A stretch of 64,000 bases of DNA from an uncultured Bacteroidales bacterium (GCA_900321605.1 ONWR01000012.1:1-64000), one strand, 5' to 3'. Positions 25,236 through 35,068 are shown, numbered from the stretch's first letter. Program-made: numbers and translations. Notes: a model not told the origin generated them from the letters alone.

Positions 25236-26753
25236 ATGGCAAAGAATCCAGAGTACATTATCGAGGTGAACCACGTCTCGAAACAATTCGAGGACGGTAA
25301 GTTCGCACTCAACGACGTGAGCCTTCAAGTGAAAAAAGGCGAGTTCGTCACCATTTTAGGCCCTTCGGGCTGCGGAAAAACAACGTTACTGCGCTGTATA
25401 GCAGGTTTTCAAGTCGCCAGTTCAGGCGAGATCCTGCTCAAAGGCAAAGATGTCACAAAGACTCCTCCTTACCAGCGTCCGGTAAACACCGTATTTCAGA
25501 AATACGCCCTCTTCCCGCATTTGAATGTATTTAACAACGTCGCCTTCGGTTTGAAGCTGAAGAAAGAAGACCCAGCGACCATCAAAAAGAAAGTGCGTCA
25601 AGCGCTAAAGATGGCGAACCTAACGGGTTACGAAGAACGCAAGGTAGATACCTTGAGCGGCGGACAACAGCAACGTGTAGCGATTGCTCGTGCGATCGTG
25701 AACAAGCCGGAAGTGCTGTTGTTAGATGAACCCTTGAGCGCTCTGGATTTGAAGATGCGCCACGATATGCAGATCGAGTTGAAAGAGCTGCATGAACAAT
25801 TGGGAATCACCTTTATTTACGTCACCCACGATCAGGAAGAGGCGTTGACGCTGAGCGACCGTGTGGTGGTGATGAGCGAAGGAAAGATCCAACAAATCGG
25901 TACTCCGACAGATATTTACAACGAGCCGCAGAACTGCTTTGTAGCCGATTTTATCGGTGAGAGCAACATCTTGAGCGGCACGATGATCAAAGACAAGAAA
26001 GTGCAGTTCTGCGGACAGGTGTTCGATTGTATCGACACGGGTTTTGGCGAGAACAATCCGGTGGATGTAGTGATTCGACCGGAGGATATTTATATTTGGG
26101 AAGTTAGACCGGCTTCGCCTGACAGAGCACAGACCGCTAACGCTGACAGAACACAGACCGATTCGCCTTCCCAAACAGAGGATGTAGATCCGGAGGATCG
26201 TGTGCCGAAAGGGAAGTTCACGAAATGGTATGGTGAAGTGCAGACCTGTATTTTCAAGGGTGTACACTACGAGATGCGTGTGCTGACGCCGGACGGATAT
26301 GAGTTCCTTATTCAGGACTACCACGAGTACCTGCCGGGCACAAAAGTGGGCATGTTGGTTCGTCCCGAGGATATACAGATCATGAAGAAAGAGCACTATC
26401 TGTACAACTATTTCGAGGGCGAAGTGACCAAGAACGGCAAGGTGCGTTTTATTGATGCCGACTGGGAAGTGCTGCCCAAACAGATTGAGGGTCTGGAGCC
26501 CGGAGAGAAAGTGCAGGTACGTGTGCCGTTCAGGTCGATCGACTTGCAGGACTACGAGGAAGAAGGCAAGTTGTCGGGTGAAGTACATTTCATCCTGTTC
26601 AAAGGCAACCATTACCATCTGACGATCCGTACGGATGAGGGTCACGACCTGTTTGTGAACACGAATGACGTGTGGGACGACGGCGACCGTGTGGGAATTG
26701 TGATTCCGAAGACGGAGATTCTGATTTCGAAATTTGAAGATTTGAAAATTTGA
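25236..26753 (+). CDS. potA: Spermidine/putrescine ABC transporter ATP-binding protein
   Basis: A 505-residue ATPase that energises polyamine uptake. The ABC domain (1-240) has Walker [10 protein letters not shown] near 42, LSGGQQQR near 140 and [11 protein letters not shown]. After it come TOBE-type regions; PotA usually ends near 360-380 residues, so the C-terminal part is long: a linker with repeated TQTD/AQTA pieces (about 292-315) is followed by two more TOBE-like blocks (VRPEDIQI near 385; [13 protein letters not shown] at the end). The last codons (SKFEDLKI) and stop are made of an AAATTTGAAGATTTG word array. It is the first gene of potABCD. Confidence 0.93.
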   Translation: MAKNPEYIIEVNHVSKQFEDGKFALNDVSLQVKKGEFVTILGPSGCGKTTLLRCIAGFQVASSGEILLKGKDVTKTPPYQRPVNTVFQKYALFPHLNVFNNVAFGLKLKKEDPATIKKKVRQALKMANLTGYEERKVDTLSGGQQQRVAIARAIVNKPEVLLLDEPLSALDLKMRHDMQIELKELHEQLGITFIYVTHDQEEALTLSDRVVVMSEGKIQQIGTPTDIYNEPQNCFVADFIGESNILSGTMIKDKKVQFCGQVFDCIDTGFGENNPVDVVIRPEDIYIWEVRPASPDRAQTANADRTQTDSPSQTEDVDPEDRVPKGKFTKWYGEVQTCIFKGVHYEMRVLTPDGYEFLIQDYHEYLPGTKVGMLVRPEDIQIMKKEHYLYNYFEGEVTKNGKVRFIDADWEVLPKQIEGLEPGEKVQVRVPFRSIDLQDYEEEGKLSGEVHFILFKGNHYHLTIRTDEGHDLFVNTNDVWDDGDRVGIVIPKTEILISKFEDLKI

Positions 26754-26768
26754 AGATTTGAGGATTGA
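26722..26768. repeat. Junction word array (AAATTTGAAGATTTGA) with stop codon
   Basis: Four to five ATTTGAAG words encode the end of PotA (KFEDLKI), its TGA stop and the gap to the potB ATG at 26772. Confidence 0.75.
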
Positions 26769-26771
26769 CAA

Positions 26772-27572
26772 ATGAGTAAACTGATTCAGATATTTTCTTC
26801 GCGGAGAACGTGGGCATGGCCCTATGTGGCGTTTATGGCGATGTTCGTAGTGCTGCCTCTGATCTTGGTCGGAGTATATGCTTTTACGGATATTCACGGT
26901 CATTTTACGCTCCATAACTTTGCGAAGTTTTTTACGCACAGCGAGGCGATACAGACTTTTCTGTACTCGCTGATGATTGCGGTTTTCAATACGGTTATCT
27001 GCCTGCTGATCGGTTATCCGGCGGCGTATATCATGGCGCAAGAGGATTTCAAGACGCCGAAAGTGATGGCGATGCTGTTTATTCTGCCGATGTGGATCAA
27101 TTTTCTGCTGCGTACGGTAGCTACGGTGGAGCTGTTTAACATGTGCGGACTGCCGTTGGGCGAAGGCGCGCTGTTGTTCGGTTTGTGCTACGACTACCTG
27201 CCGTTTATGATTTACCCGATCTACAACACCTTGCAGAAGATGGACAACTCGCTGGTAGAGGCGGCTCAGGACTTAGGTGCGAGCAAATGGCAGAGTTTCT
27301 GGAAAGTGATCGTTCCGCTGTCGATGCCGGGCGTGTATAGCGGTATTGTGATGGTGTTCATGCCGACCGTTTCGACGTTCGCGATTGCGGAACTGCTGAC
27401 GCATAACAACATTAAGTTGTTCGGTTCTCTGATACAGGACTACATCACCACTACCGATCTGCTGAACTACGGAGCGGTGTTGAGTCTGGTACTATTGATA
27501 ATTATCGGTTTGACATCGTTCTTCGGGGACAATGGTAGCGAAGGAGAAGAGAAAGGAGGGGGGCTGGTATGA
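26772..27572 (+). CDS. potB: Spermidine/putrescine ABC transporter permease
   Basis: A 266-residue inner-membrane permease with six hydrophobic segments and the EAA loop (LVEAAQDLGASKWQSFWKVIVPLSMPGVYSG in parts near 160-190) that contacts PotA. Normal length for PotB. Its stop overlaps the potC start as ATGA. Confidence 0.93.
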   Translation: MSKLIQIFSSRRTWAWPYVAFMAMFVVLPLILVGVYAFTDIHGHFTLHNFAKFFTHSEAIQTFLYSLMIAVFNTVICLLIGYPAAYIMAQEDFKTPKVMAMLFILPMWINFLLRTVATVELFNMCGLPLGEGALLFGLCYDYLPFMIYPIYNTLQKMDNSLVEAAQDLGASKWQSFWKVIVPLSMPGVYSGIVMVFMPTVSTFAIAELLTHNNIKLFGSLIQDYITTTDLLNYGAVLSLVLLIIIGLTSFFGDNGSEGEEKGGGLV

Positions 27573-28918
27573 GACAATTTACAATGTACAATTTACAATG
27601 TACAATTGCAGCGCTATTTCTTCTCTTCAGCCTCAGCGTGTTCGGGCAATCGAATCTGACATATGAGCTGAAAGTCGGAACGACGGGTGAGAACACGGTA
27701 TTGACAGAGTTCCCTGAGAGCTATCAAGGGGAGAAAGTCAATATAAAGGTACAATGTACGATGTACGATGTACAAAGTACAAAGGACTCCTTTGACTTCG
27801 TCTTCACGAACGGAGAGGCAGTAACGGGTTTTGCGGAAGTGTACCAATACGATGATCCGAACGGCGTGCATTGGACAGTTTGGCAGAACAACAAAGAGAT
27901 CAAGAACCGCGCTCAACGAACCTTGGTTCAGAACGCGTATAAGACCTTTGAGAACTATCTGCACGAGACGGTGGATGTGCGTCACAACCGAGGTTGGATT
28001 TGGTGGCTTTTCGCAGGACTGCTGCTGGTCGGAACAGCTATCTACGGCTGTTACCTGTATATCGAGCGGCGCAAAGAGAAGAACTTGAGCGCTGTGGAGC
28101 AGGAGATCTTACGGCGCAAAAGGCTTGGTATGAGAAGACACTATACCTCGCAGCTGTACTTATGGTTGCTGCTGTTGGTGTTGTATGCTCCGATTGCGCT
28201 GATCGCCGTGTTCTCGTTCACGAAGAGCAAGGTGTTGGGCAATTGGACAGGGTTCTCGATGGAGCTGTATGCGAACCTGTTTACCGGCAAAGCCGATGCG
28301 GGTCTGAACAGCGCAATGTGGTACACCTTGGTGATTGCGTTAGTAGCGGCAGTGTGCTCGACGATATTAGGCACCTTGGCTGCTATCGGCATCTATAACA
28401 TGCGTGCGAAAAGCCGCAAGGCGGTTAGTTTCCTGAACTCCGTGCCGATGATCAACCCCGATATCATCACGGGTATCTCGCTATTCCTGCTGTTCGTAGC
28501 ATTGGGAATGAGTCAGGGTTTGGCCACCGTGTGCATCGCTCATGTGGTGTTCTGCACGCCGTACGTGGTATTAAGCGTGCTGCCGAGGTTGAGCAGAATG
28601 AACCCGAACACCTATGAGGCGGCTTTGGACTTAGGCGCTACGCCGGGTCAAGCGCTGCGCATGGTGATGTTGCCTGAGTTATGGCCGGGCATGTTGAGCG
28701 GATTCATCTTGGCGCTGACGCTGAGTGTGGACGATTTCGGAGTGACGTTCTTTACCAAAGGAAGCGGCGGATTAGAGACGCTGAGTACGTTCATCTATTC
28801 CGACGCACGTAAGGGCGGTTTGACACCGGAGTTAAGACCGTTGTTCACCATCATCCTGTTGGTGATGTTAGCGGTGCTTGTTTATATCAATTTCCGAGAC
28901 CGGAAAAAGGAAGATTAA
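27569..28918 (+). CDS. potC: Spermidine/putrescine ABC permease with an exported N-terminal domain
   Basis: A 449-residue protein. Residues 188-449 are a normal PotC: five to six helices and the EAA loop (YEAALDLGATPGQALRMVMLPELWPG in parts). Residues 1-27 form a signal-peptide-like start (AALFLLFSLSVFGQ), about 28-140 a mostly beta region predicted periplasmic (FVFTNGEAVTGFAEVYQYDD), 143-165 an extra membrane helix, then a charged helix (ERRKEKNLSAVEQEILRRKR). PotC normally lacks all this. The frame is continuous, so either a true fusion or an unrelated small gene joined to potC; MRRHYTS at 28130 could be an internal start. Two TACAATGTACAA word arrays encode residues 2-13 and 60-72. Confidence 0.88.
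   Translation: MRQFTMYNLQCTIAALFLLFSLSVFGQSNLTYELKVGTTGENTVLTEFPESYQGEKVNIKVQCTMYDVQSTKDSFDFVFTNGEAVTGFAEVYQYDDPNGVHWTVWQNNKEIKNRAQRTLVQNAYKTFENYLHETVDVRHNRGWIWWLFAGLLLVGTAIYGCYLYIERRKEKNLSAVEQEILRRKRLGMRRHYTSQLYLWLLLLVLYAPIALIAVFSFTKSKVLGNWTGFSMELYANLFTGKADAGLNSAMWYTLVIALVAAVCSTILGTLAAIGIYNMRAKSRKAVSFLNSVPMINPDIITGISLFLLFVALGMSQGLATVCIAHVVFCTPYVVLSVLPRLSRMNPNTYEAALDLGATPGQALRMVMLPELWPGMLSGFILALTLSVDDFGVTFFTKGSGGLETLSTFIYSDARKGGLTPELRPLFTIILLVMLAVLVYINFRDRKKED
27573..27607. repeat. In-frame word array at the potC start
   Basis: ACAATTTACAATGTACAATT words directly after the potC ATG are translated as QFTMYNLQCT, the n-region of the predicted signal peptide. Confidence 0.75.
27748..27786. repeat. 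In-frame word array inside potC
   Basis: GGTACAATGTACGATGTACGATGTACAAAGTACAA type words (four copies) give VQCTMYDVQST in the N-terminal domain. Same family as 27573 and the two arrays in the GH105 gene. Confidence 0.75.
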
Positions 28919-28951
28919 TTAATTACCCAAACAAATATATTTATTACATCA

Positions 28952-30196
28952 ATGAAAAAAATCTTTGTTTCTGTATTGGCTGTGTTAGCCATCGTACTGA
29001 GTTCCTGCGGCGGTTCAGACCGTACACATCAACTCAAAGTGTTGAACTGGGCGGATTACATTGACGAGGACGTCAAGGCTAATTTCGAACAGTGGTATTT
29101 CGACCAGACGGGCGAGAAAGTGGAACTCGTTTACGAGACTTTCGACATCAACGAGACCGCTCTGACGAAGATCGAAGTGGGACACGAGGATTACGACGTG
29201 TTCTGTCCATCAGAGTACATCATCGAGCGAATGCTGAAGAAAAACCTGCTCATTCCTATTCAAAAAGAGCTGATTGCGGACAGTATTCGCTATTTCGACA
29301 ACATCTCTCCGTTCGTGCGCGACAAGTTCCAACAGATGGCTCCGAGCGATGATGTGAATGTAAGCGACTACACCGTTGGTTACATGTGGGGAACCACCGG
29401 TTTCATCTATAACCCGCAGTTTGTGAACCGCGAGGATCTGCAGAGCTGGGCTGCTGTGCTCAATCCGAAATTCGAGAACCGTATTCTGATGAAAGATGCG
29501 TTCCGCGATGTGTATTCGGTATTGGTATTGTACGCTTTTGCAGATCAGATCGAGAAAGGCGAAGTGGATCGCAACGAGCTCATTCGTAACATCACTCCGG
29601 AGCGTGTGGCTGCTGTGAAGGACATCCTGCTGCGCGCTAAGAAACAGGTCTGCGGATGGGAAGTGGACTTCGGTAAAGAGGAGATGACCAAAGGCAAAGC
29701 ATGGTTGAACCTGAGCTGGTCCGGCGATGCACAGTTCGCTATCGAAGAGGCAGCAGAGATGGGCGTGATGCTTGATTACATCGTTCCGCAAGAGGGATCG
29801 AACGTTTGGTTCGACGGATGGGTTATCCCGAAATATGCGAAGAACGTGAAAGCCGCTACTTATTTCATCGACTACATGTGCCGTGCGGACAATGCATTGG
29901 CAAACATGACCGAGATCGGTTACGTGAGCTGTGCCGGTGGCGAGTTAGCTGCTGCAGAGGTTTTGGCTGACCAGAACGACGAGGAAGAATGGCCTGAGAC
30001 CGTAGATGCTTCCTATTTCTTCGGCGAGGAGCCGATCGAGGTGGACGGCGAGATGTTAGATCCTCACGCGCTGCATCTCAACCCTGTTTACTACGCCGAC
30101 AAGAGCATCATCGACCGTTGCGCACTCATGCACGATGCAGGCGACGCACAAGAGATGCTGTTGGAGATGTGGAATGAGATCAAATTAGCACGCTAA
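28952..30196 (+). CDS. potD: Spermidine/putrescine-binding lipoprotein
   Basis: A 414-residue substrate-binding protein. A lipobox (LSSC, Cys about 19) anchors it in the outer leaflet of the inner membrane or the outer membrane. The start of the mature part, LKVLNWADYIDEDV, is the PotD signature; DVFCPSEYIIERM and YMWGTTGFIYNP follow, and WFDGWVIPKYAKN near the C-terminal half lines the binding cleft. It is 33 nt after potC and completes the operon. Confidence 0.93.
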   Translation: MKKIFVSVLAVLAIVLSSCGGSDRTHQLKVLNWADYIDEDVKANFEQWYFDQTGEKVELVYETFDINETALTKIEVGHEDYDVFCPSEYIIERMLKKNLLIPIQKELIADSIRYFDNISPFVRDKFQQMAPSDDVNVSDYTVGYMWGTTGFIYNPQFVNREDLQSWAAVLNPKFENRILMKDAFRDVYSVLVLYAFADQIEKGEVDRNELIRNITPERVAAVKDILLRAKKQVCGWEVDFGKEEMTKGKAWLNLSWSGDAQFAIEEAAEMGVMLDYIVPQEGSNVWFDGWVIPKYAKNVKAATYFIDYMCRADNALANMTEIGYVSCAGGELAAAEVLADQNDEEEWPETVDASYFFGEEPIEVDGEMLDPHALHLNPVYYADKSIIDRCALMHDAGDAQEMLLEMWNEIKLAR

Positions 30197-30262
30197 TTAA
30201 ATTAAGAATTAAAAATTAAGAATTCGTTATGACGTTATTGCGTTATTACGTTATTGTAATTG
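30196..30262. repeat. Two adjoining word arrays at the TPR gene start
   Basis: AATTAAGAATTAAAAATTAAG words fill the gap after potD; then CGTTATTACGTTATT words begin at the TPR protein start codon and give its first residues TLLRYYVIVIG. Confidence 0.8.
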
Positions 30263-33174
30263 GTCTTTGCCTATGCGCCGTGGGCTCTTTCGCTCAAACG
30301 AGCGAGATGGAGCAGCGTTATCAGGCTCTGTCGGCTCGTTTTGACGGACGCGACAAGTTGCTGCAACGCGACCTGAAGGCATACTTGCAAGCTTACCCAT
30401 ACACGACTTTTGCCGATGAGGTGAAGTTCATGCAGGGCGTGCTACAAGTGGAGAGAGGCCATTACAAACAAAGTCTCAAGATCCTTGAGCAGGTGGAGGC
30501 GAAAGCACTAAGCCGTCCTCACCAGACCGATTATTCGTTCTACCGTGGGTACGCATATCTGATGATGCAAGAGTACCAGCGTGCATCGGTGTATTTCGGT
30601 CAGTTGGGCAAAGGCGACAGCCGTTACAGTTCGCGCGGTAACTATTACTACGCGTATTGTATGTACAAGATGGGCAACTACGACAAGGCGCTACCGGCTC
30701 TGTTGCAGTTGGAGAACGACCATGCGTACCACAAGACCGTTCCGTATTACATTACGCAGATTTACTATGCGCAGGGTAACTACGAAGAGGCGGGCACGCG
30801 AGCTGAAGACCTTCTTCGCGAAGACCCCGAGAGCCCCAATAACGGCGAGTTGCACCGCATCATAGGCGAGATGCACTACGCGAAGAAAGAGTACAGCGCT
30901 GCCGTGGAGCATCTTCGCGCCTACCAAAAGAACGCCAAGGAGCAGAAAGAGGAGTTGCTGCGCAGCGATATGTACATGCTCGGTTGCGCGGAGTATGAGT
31001 TGGGTGAGTTTGACGCTGCTGTCAAATCGCTCAAACAGGTCAAGCAGGAGAAAGACGTGTTGTCCGAATCGGCTTGTCTGACGATGGGTAACGCCTATGT
31101 GAAACTGCATATGCCCGAGCAAGCGAAGTTGTCTTATCAAGCCGCAGCAGGCTATCAGCTGACACCGGAAGTGACCGAAGAGGCAAGTTATAACTACACC
31201 CTCTGTACGTACCAGAGTTCCAGTGCTTTGGGTGAGTCCGTGCGCGCGTTCAATGATTTCCTGCATCGTTTCCCGGACTCGAAATACGAGAACCGCGTCT
31301 ATCAGCTGCTGAGCGATGCGTTGATGCAGAGTAAGAACTACGCTGCCGCTATCGCTACGCTGGATTCCATCGAGCACCCGACGCCGAAGATGGCTCAGAC
31401 GAAGCAGTATTTGCGTTACCAATTGGGCGCAGACCATTTCCTGCAAGGTAAGATGCAGCAGGCAGTAGAATGGACCAGCGAAGTGATCAAGCACAAGAGC
31501 GAGTCGGATCAATACACCACCGAGGCGTATTATCTGCGTTCGGAAGCCAATTACCGATTGCGTAACTACGCCGACTGCGAGAACGACCTGAAGGCTTTCT
31601 TTGCCCGTCCGGACGTGCGCAACTCGGGTAACTACGCGATGGCGTATTACCTCGCCGGTTACTGCGCTTTCTCGCAAGGTCATTACGACAAAGCCCGTGA
31701 GGCGTTCTCGCTGTATATTGACGAGGCGCAAGCAACTGAACCGACTTATGCCGACGCGCTGAACCGAATAGGCGACTGTTTCTTCAACGACCGTCAGTTC
31801 CAGCAGGCGATCACGTATTACGGACAGGTGAGTCAGTTGCAGAGCGCCGGAACCGATTATGCGTTGTTCCAACGTGGTTACGCACTGGGTTTGCAGCATA
31901 AGTATGCTGATAAGATACAGGTGCTGAGCGAGTTACTCAAGCGTTACCCGCGGTCCGATTATGCGGATGACGGTGTCTATGAGATTGCTCGTGCTCAGTT
32001 GCAGATGGACGATGAGCGCAGCGCTATCGCGACATATGACCGTCTGTTGGCTACATACCCGCATTCGGCGTTGGCTCGCAAAGCAAGTCTGGAACGCGCG
32101 ATGTTGTTCCGAAACCTGCATGAGAACGAGCAAGCGATCGCTGCTTACCGCAAGACGATAGAGAAATACCCGGCTACCGAAGAGGCGTACACCGCCCTTG
32201 ATGCGTTGCAGGCACTCTATGTGGAGAACGGCAAGGTGGACGAGTATGTAGCGTACACCAAGGAGCTTGCGAAGATGAATATGAACGTCACTACGCAGGA
32301 GGATTCGCTGCTCTACGCGGCGGCTGAGATGCAGTATATGCAAGCCGATTATCAGAAAGCGTCCGTCAGCCTGAACAACTACATCACGATGTATTGCGCA
32401 GGAGGCCGTTATTGTACGACAGCGCGGTATTACCTCGCCGATTCGTATTACCGTCTGGGTAAGAGCAGCGAGGCGCTGTCGCAATACATGGTACTTGCTG
32501 AGACGGCGGCTAACCCGTATCAGGAGGAAGCGACCACACGCGTGGCGGAGATCTGTTTTGACAAAGGCGATTATGCTTGCGCATTGGAGGCATTCTACAG
32601 GATGCACAGCCTTGCCTCTAACCGCGAGAACACCACGGTAGCGCGTCTGGGTATCCTGCGTTGCACGCAGCGTTTGGGTCGCCATCAGGCTACTATCGAC
32701 ATCGCAGAGCAGATCTTAACCGACCTGCCTGTGGACGACGAGACCCGCAACGAGGCGCTTTTCTGCCGTGCAAAAGCCTATATAGGCATGGGCAACTGGC
32801 TCAAGGCGCAGCCTGATTTGGCTTCCCTTGCTACCGATGTACGCACCGCGCAAGGCGCTGAGTCCAAATACCTCTTGGCGCAGAGCTACTACGAGATGCA
32901 GCTGCTCAACGAAGCCGAAGACGAGGTGATGAACTTCACCCAGATGAACACGCAGCAGCAGTACTGGCTTGCTCGTGCGCTGATTCTGCTGAGCGACATC
33001 AACCGTGAGCGCGGAGAGTTCTTCCAAGCGCGTCAATACCTGCTCGTCTTGCAGCAGAACTACACCACCACCGGCGATGACATCCCTGCGCTCATCACCG
33101 CACGCATCGCTACGTTGGATCAATTAGAGAAACCCGTGATAACCGAAGAAAAAGAAGAGGAGGACTCATTATGA
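30229..33174 (+). CDS. Exported TPR-repeat protein
   Basis: A 981-residue protein with a signal peptide (ends near VGSFAQ, residue 23) followed by tetratricopeptide repeats over almost its whole length (for example YNYTLCTY, SKYLLAQSYYEMQ, patterns A-x-x-x-G-x-x-Y every 34-36 residues; YPxS/YPxT repeats such as RYPRSDYADD and TYPHSALAR). It is probably periplasmic or on the inner face of the outer membrane and acts as a scaffold. Its stop overlaps the next gene as ATGA, so it is translated together with the beta-barrel protein and may assist it. No promoter is seen between potD and this gene. Confidence 0.85.
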   Translation: MTLLRYYVIVIGLCLCAVGSFAQTSEMEQRYQALSARFDGRDKLLQRDLKAYLQAYPYTTFADEVKFMQGVLQVERGHYKQSLKILEQVEAKALSRPHQTDYSFYRGYAYLMMQEYQRASVYFGQLGKGDSRYSSRGNYYYAYCMYKMGNYDKALPALLQLENDHAYHKTVPYYITQIYYAQGNYEEAGTRAEDLLREDPESPNNGELHRIIGEMHYAKKEYSAAVEHLRAYQKNAKEQKEELLRSDMYMLGCAEYELGEFDAAVKSLKQVKQEKDVLSESACLTMGNAYVKLHMPEQAKLSYQAAAGYQLTPEVTEEASYNYTLCTYQSSSALGESVRAFNDFLHRFPDSKYENRVYQLLSDALMQSKNYAAAIATLDSIEHPTPKMAQTKQYLRYQLGADHFLQGKMQQAVEWTSEVIKHKSESDQYTTEAYYLRSEANYRLRNYADCENDLKAFFARPDVRNSGNYAMAYYLAGYCAFSQGHYDKAREAFSLYIDEAQATEPTYADALNRIGDCFFNDRQFQQAITYYGQVSQLQSAGTDYALFQRGYALGLQHKYADKIQVLSELLKRYPRSDYADDGVYEIARAQLQMDDERSAIATYDRLLATYPHSALARKASLERAMLFRNLHENEQAIAAYRKTIEKYPATEEAYTALDALQALYVENGKVDEYVAYTKELAKMNMNVTTQEDSLLYAAAEMQYMQADYQKASVSLNNYITMYCAGGRYCTTARYYLADSYYRLGKSSEALSQYMVLAETAANPYQEEATTRVAEICFDKGDYACALEAFYRMHSLASNRENTTVARLGILRCTQRLGRHQATIDIAEQILTDLPVDDETRNEALFCRAKAYIGMGNWLKAQPDLASLATDVRTAQGAESKYLLAQSYYEMQLLNEAEDEVMNFTQMNTQQQYWLARALILLSDINRERGEFFQARQYLLVLQQNYTTTGDDIPALITARIATLDQLEKPVITEEKEEEDSL

Positions 33175-34991
33175 AAAAGTTCGTTATTACGTCATTACGT
33201 TTTTACGTTATTACGATGGTGCTGATCATCGGCACTACGGCTTTTGCACAATCCGACTCGGCGCTGAACCGCAGCGTGACCGTAGAGCGTGATTTTCAGC
33301 CGGTTATTCAGGCAGCAGGCAAGATCTCTACCCGTCCGGCTGTGGTGGAGACTACAATCGAACCTGCGCCGGTGGAGTACTCGACCTATACGGCGGATGT
33401 GACTCCCGAAGCGGCTATTCAGCCGATGCTGTCTCAGCCCACGCGTTTCGAACCCGGCAAACGCTATAACGGTTATGTGCGCGGCGGTTTGGGTCATCCG
33501 AACACCTTGTTTGACTTCGGCTATCATCTGGACGACGGCAAGAACTCTATTTTGGATGTCTATGCCCACCATAAGGCAGAATGGGGTCTCGCCACCTTGA
33601 GCAAGACCCTTTTGGGACTCAATTTCAAGCACACCTATAGCACGTGCGACCTGTATTTCGGTGTCAACGGCAGTAATATTTTCTACCATAAATACGGTCA
33701 TTTCTACGATTACAGCCAAGACCACGGTCTTTGGGCAAAGAACAGCACGGCTTATCCGAAACCGCATTCATTCGGCAAGATGGACAAAACGGCGCTGTGG
33801 ACGACGGAAGTGTTCTTGGGCGTGAAATCAAACCCCAAGCAGGACGTGCAGTACATGGTTCAGACCGGATATAAACTGTTCTCCAAACCCGGTGCCGTGA
33901 GCGAGCATCAGATCCGCACACACGGTTCGTTCAATTGGCATAGAGAAGAGCATCATGTGGGCGCTGTCGTTTATGTGCAGAACAACTTCCTGCAACTCGG
34001 TTCGCTGGGTGATGTCATCCCCGACTCCATGTACCGCAGCAGGCATAATTTCCGCATTGAGCCGTATTATGCATATGAAGGAAAACGCGTGCGCGTACAC
34101 GTGGGCGTGAACTTCGACGTCAATATCGGTCACGGCAAGAACAGCCTCTCCGGCACAGAGAATGTCTCGTTTGCTCCCTCGCCGCACATCTTCTTGGAGG
34201 CGCAGGTTGCCAAACAGTGGCTCACCATCTATGCCGACATCGAAGGTCGTCATGGTTTGGGTTCGCTGCAGGAATACATGGAGGAGAACCGCTACCGTCT
34301 GATCCATGCCGGTATCGTAGAGCCTCACTCGGCGTCTTATACGCCGGTGGATGCAGAGCTCGGATTTCATATCCGTCCTCATCGCGACCTGCTCATCGAG
34401 CTGCACGGAGGCTATGCGTACATGACGCACGAGGATGTCTGGGTAGCGACAGCAGACAGCGCGAACTATGCGCTGCTTAACCTGCCTGTGAAACCGGGTG
34501 ATTTCCTCTATCTGCATACCGATTATCAGCGCGGTAAGATCGGTGGTCAACTCAATTACCACTACCGCGACATCGTACGCGTTCATTTCCACGGAGACGC
34601 TTATTTCTGGAAAGGCGACACAACCGTTTATGACCGTGCCAAATGGGAGATGGGGCTTCGTATAGACGGTCGGATTGACAAACACTGGTCGCTCTATTCG
34701 GACAACCATTTCGAGGGTAGCCGCAAAGCGTTAGCTACCGACGGCGAACATACTCTCGCTCCGAGAGTGAACCTCAACCTCGGTCTGCAATACGATATGT
34801 GGGTCGGAAAAGTGAAAGACGAAAAGCTAAAGGTGAAAGGCAACGGAGAACAGATCCTCCGTCCGGAGCCGAAGCCGAACCTGACGCTCTTCTTCCAACT
34901 CAATAACTGGTTGCACCGCAAGAACGAGATCTACTACGGTTACCGCGAGCAGGGCATCAACTTCCTGATGGGCGCTACCTTCCGGTTCTAA
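33171..34991 (+). CDS. Outer-membrane beta-barrel protein
   Basis: A 606-residue protein with a signal peptide (MKKFVITSLRFYVITMVLIIGTTAFA) and alternating strand patterns with aromatic belts (NGYVRGGLGHPNTLFDFGYHL in parts, HHVGAVVYVQNNFLQLG, RVRVHVGVNFDVNIG, GGQLNYHYRD) ending in the C-terminal Phe signature ATFRF that BAM recognises. No plug or TonB box is seen, so it is not a typical TonB receptor. It is coupled to the TPR gene. The signal peptide is largely made of CGTTATTACG words and a second word array lies near residues 547-557. Confidence 0.82.
   Translation: MKKFVITSLRFYVITMVLIIGTTAFAQSDSALNRSVTVERDFQPVIQAAGKISTRPAVVETTIEPAPVEYSTYTADVTPEAAIQPMLSQPTRFEPGKRYNGYVRGGLGHPNTLFDFGYHLDDGKNSILDVYAHHKAEWGLATLSKTLLGLNFKHTYSTCDLYFGVNGSNIFYHKYGHFYDYSQDHGLWAKNSTAYPKPHSFGKMDKTALWTTEVFLGVKSNPKQDVQYMVQTGYKLFSKPGAVSEHQIRTHGSFNWHREEHHVGAVVYVQNNFLQLGSLGDVIPDSMYRSRHNFRIEPYYAYEGKRVRVHVGVNFDVNIGHGKNSLSGTENVSFAPSPHIFLEAQVAKQWLTIYADIEGRHGLGSLQEYMEENRYRLIHAGIVEPHSASYTPVDAELGFHIRPHRDLLIELHGGYAYMTHEDVWVATADSANYALLNLPVKPGDFLYLHTDYQRGKIGGQLNYHYRDIVRVHFHGDAYFWKGDTTVYDRAKWEMGLRIDGRIDKHWSLYSDNHFEGSRKALATDGEHTLAPRVNLNLGLQYDMWVGKVKDEKLKVKGNGEQILRPEPKPNLTLFFQLNNWLHRKNEIYYGYREQGINFLMGATFRF
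33180..33216. repeat. In-frame word array coding for a signal peptide
   Basis: TTCGTTATTACGTCATTACG words give FVITSLRFYVITM, most of the signal peptide of the beta-barrel protein. The same word family supplies the start of the TPR protein at 30229. Confidence 0.8.
34806..34841. repeat. In-frame word array in the beta-barrel gene
   Basis: AAAGTGAAAGACGAAAAGCTAAAGGTGAAAGG is read as KVKDEKLKVKG between two predicted strands, probably a loop. Related to the words at 1657-1692. Confidence 0.65.
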
Positions 34992-35005
34992 ACAGCCTCT
35001 CTATA

Positions 35006-35041
35006 CAATAAATGACCCGCCGTACAGCAGGTCATTTGTTG
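35006..35041. terminator. Bidirectional hairpin between convergent genes
   Basis: AAATGACC (35010-35017) pairs with GGTCATTT (35030-35037); the flanks CAAT/GTTG extend the stem with one mismatch. It separates the plus-strand beta-barrel gene from the minus-strand surface-protein cassette. There is only a weak U-tract. Confidence 0.65.
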
Positions 35042-35068
35042 TAGTAAACCGTTCGCATCTCGTTCGCA

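Noticed and set aside
25722..27041. 439-residue minus-strand frame opposite potA/potB
   Set aside because: PotA and PotB have complete motifs on the plus strand; the antisense product shows no family features.
30691..31899. 402-residue minus-strand frame opposite the TPR gene
   Set aside because: Antisense of a long TPR gene whose codon bias leaves the opposite strand open.
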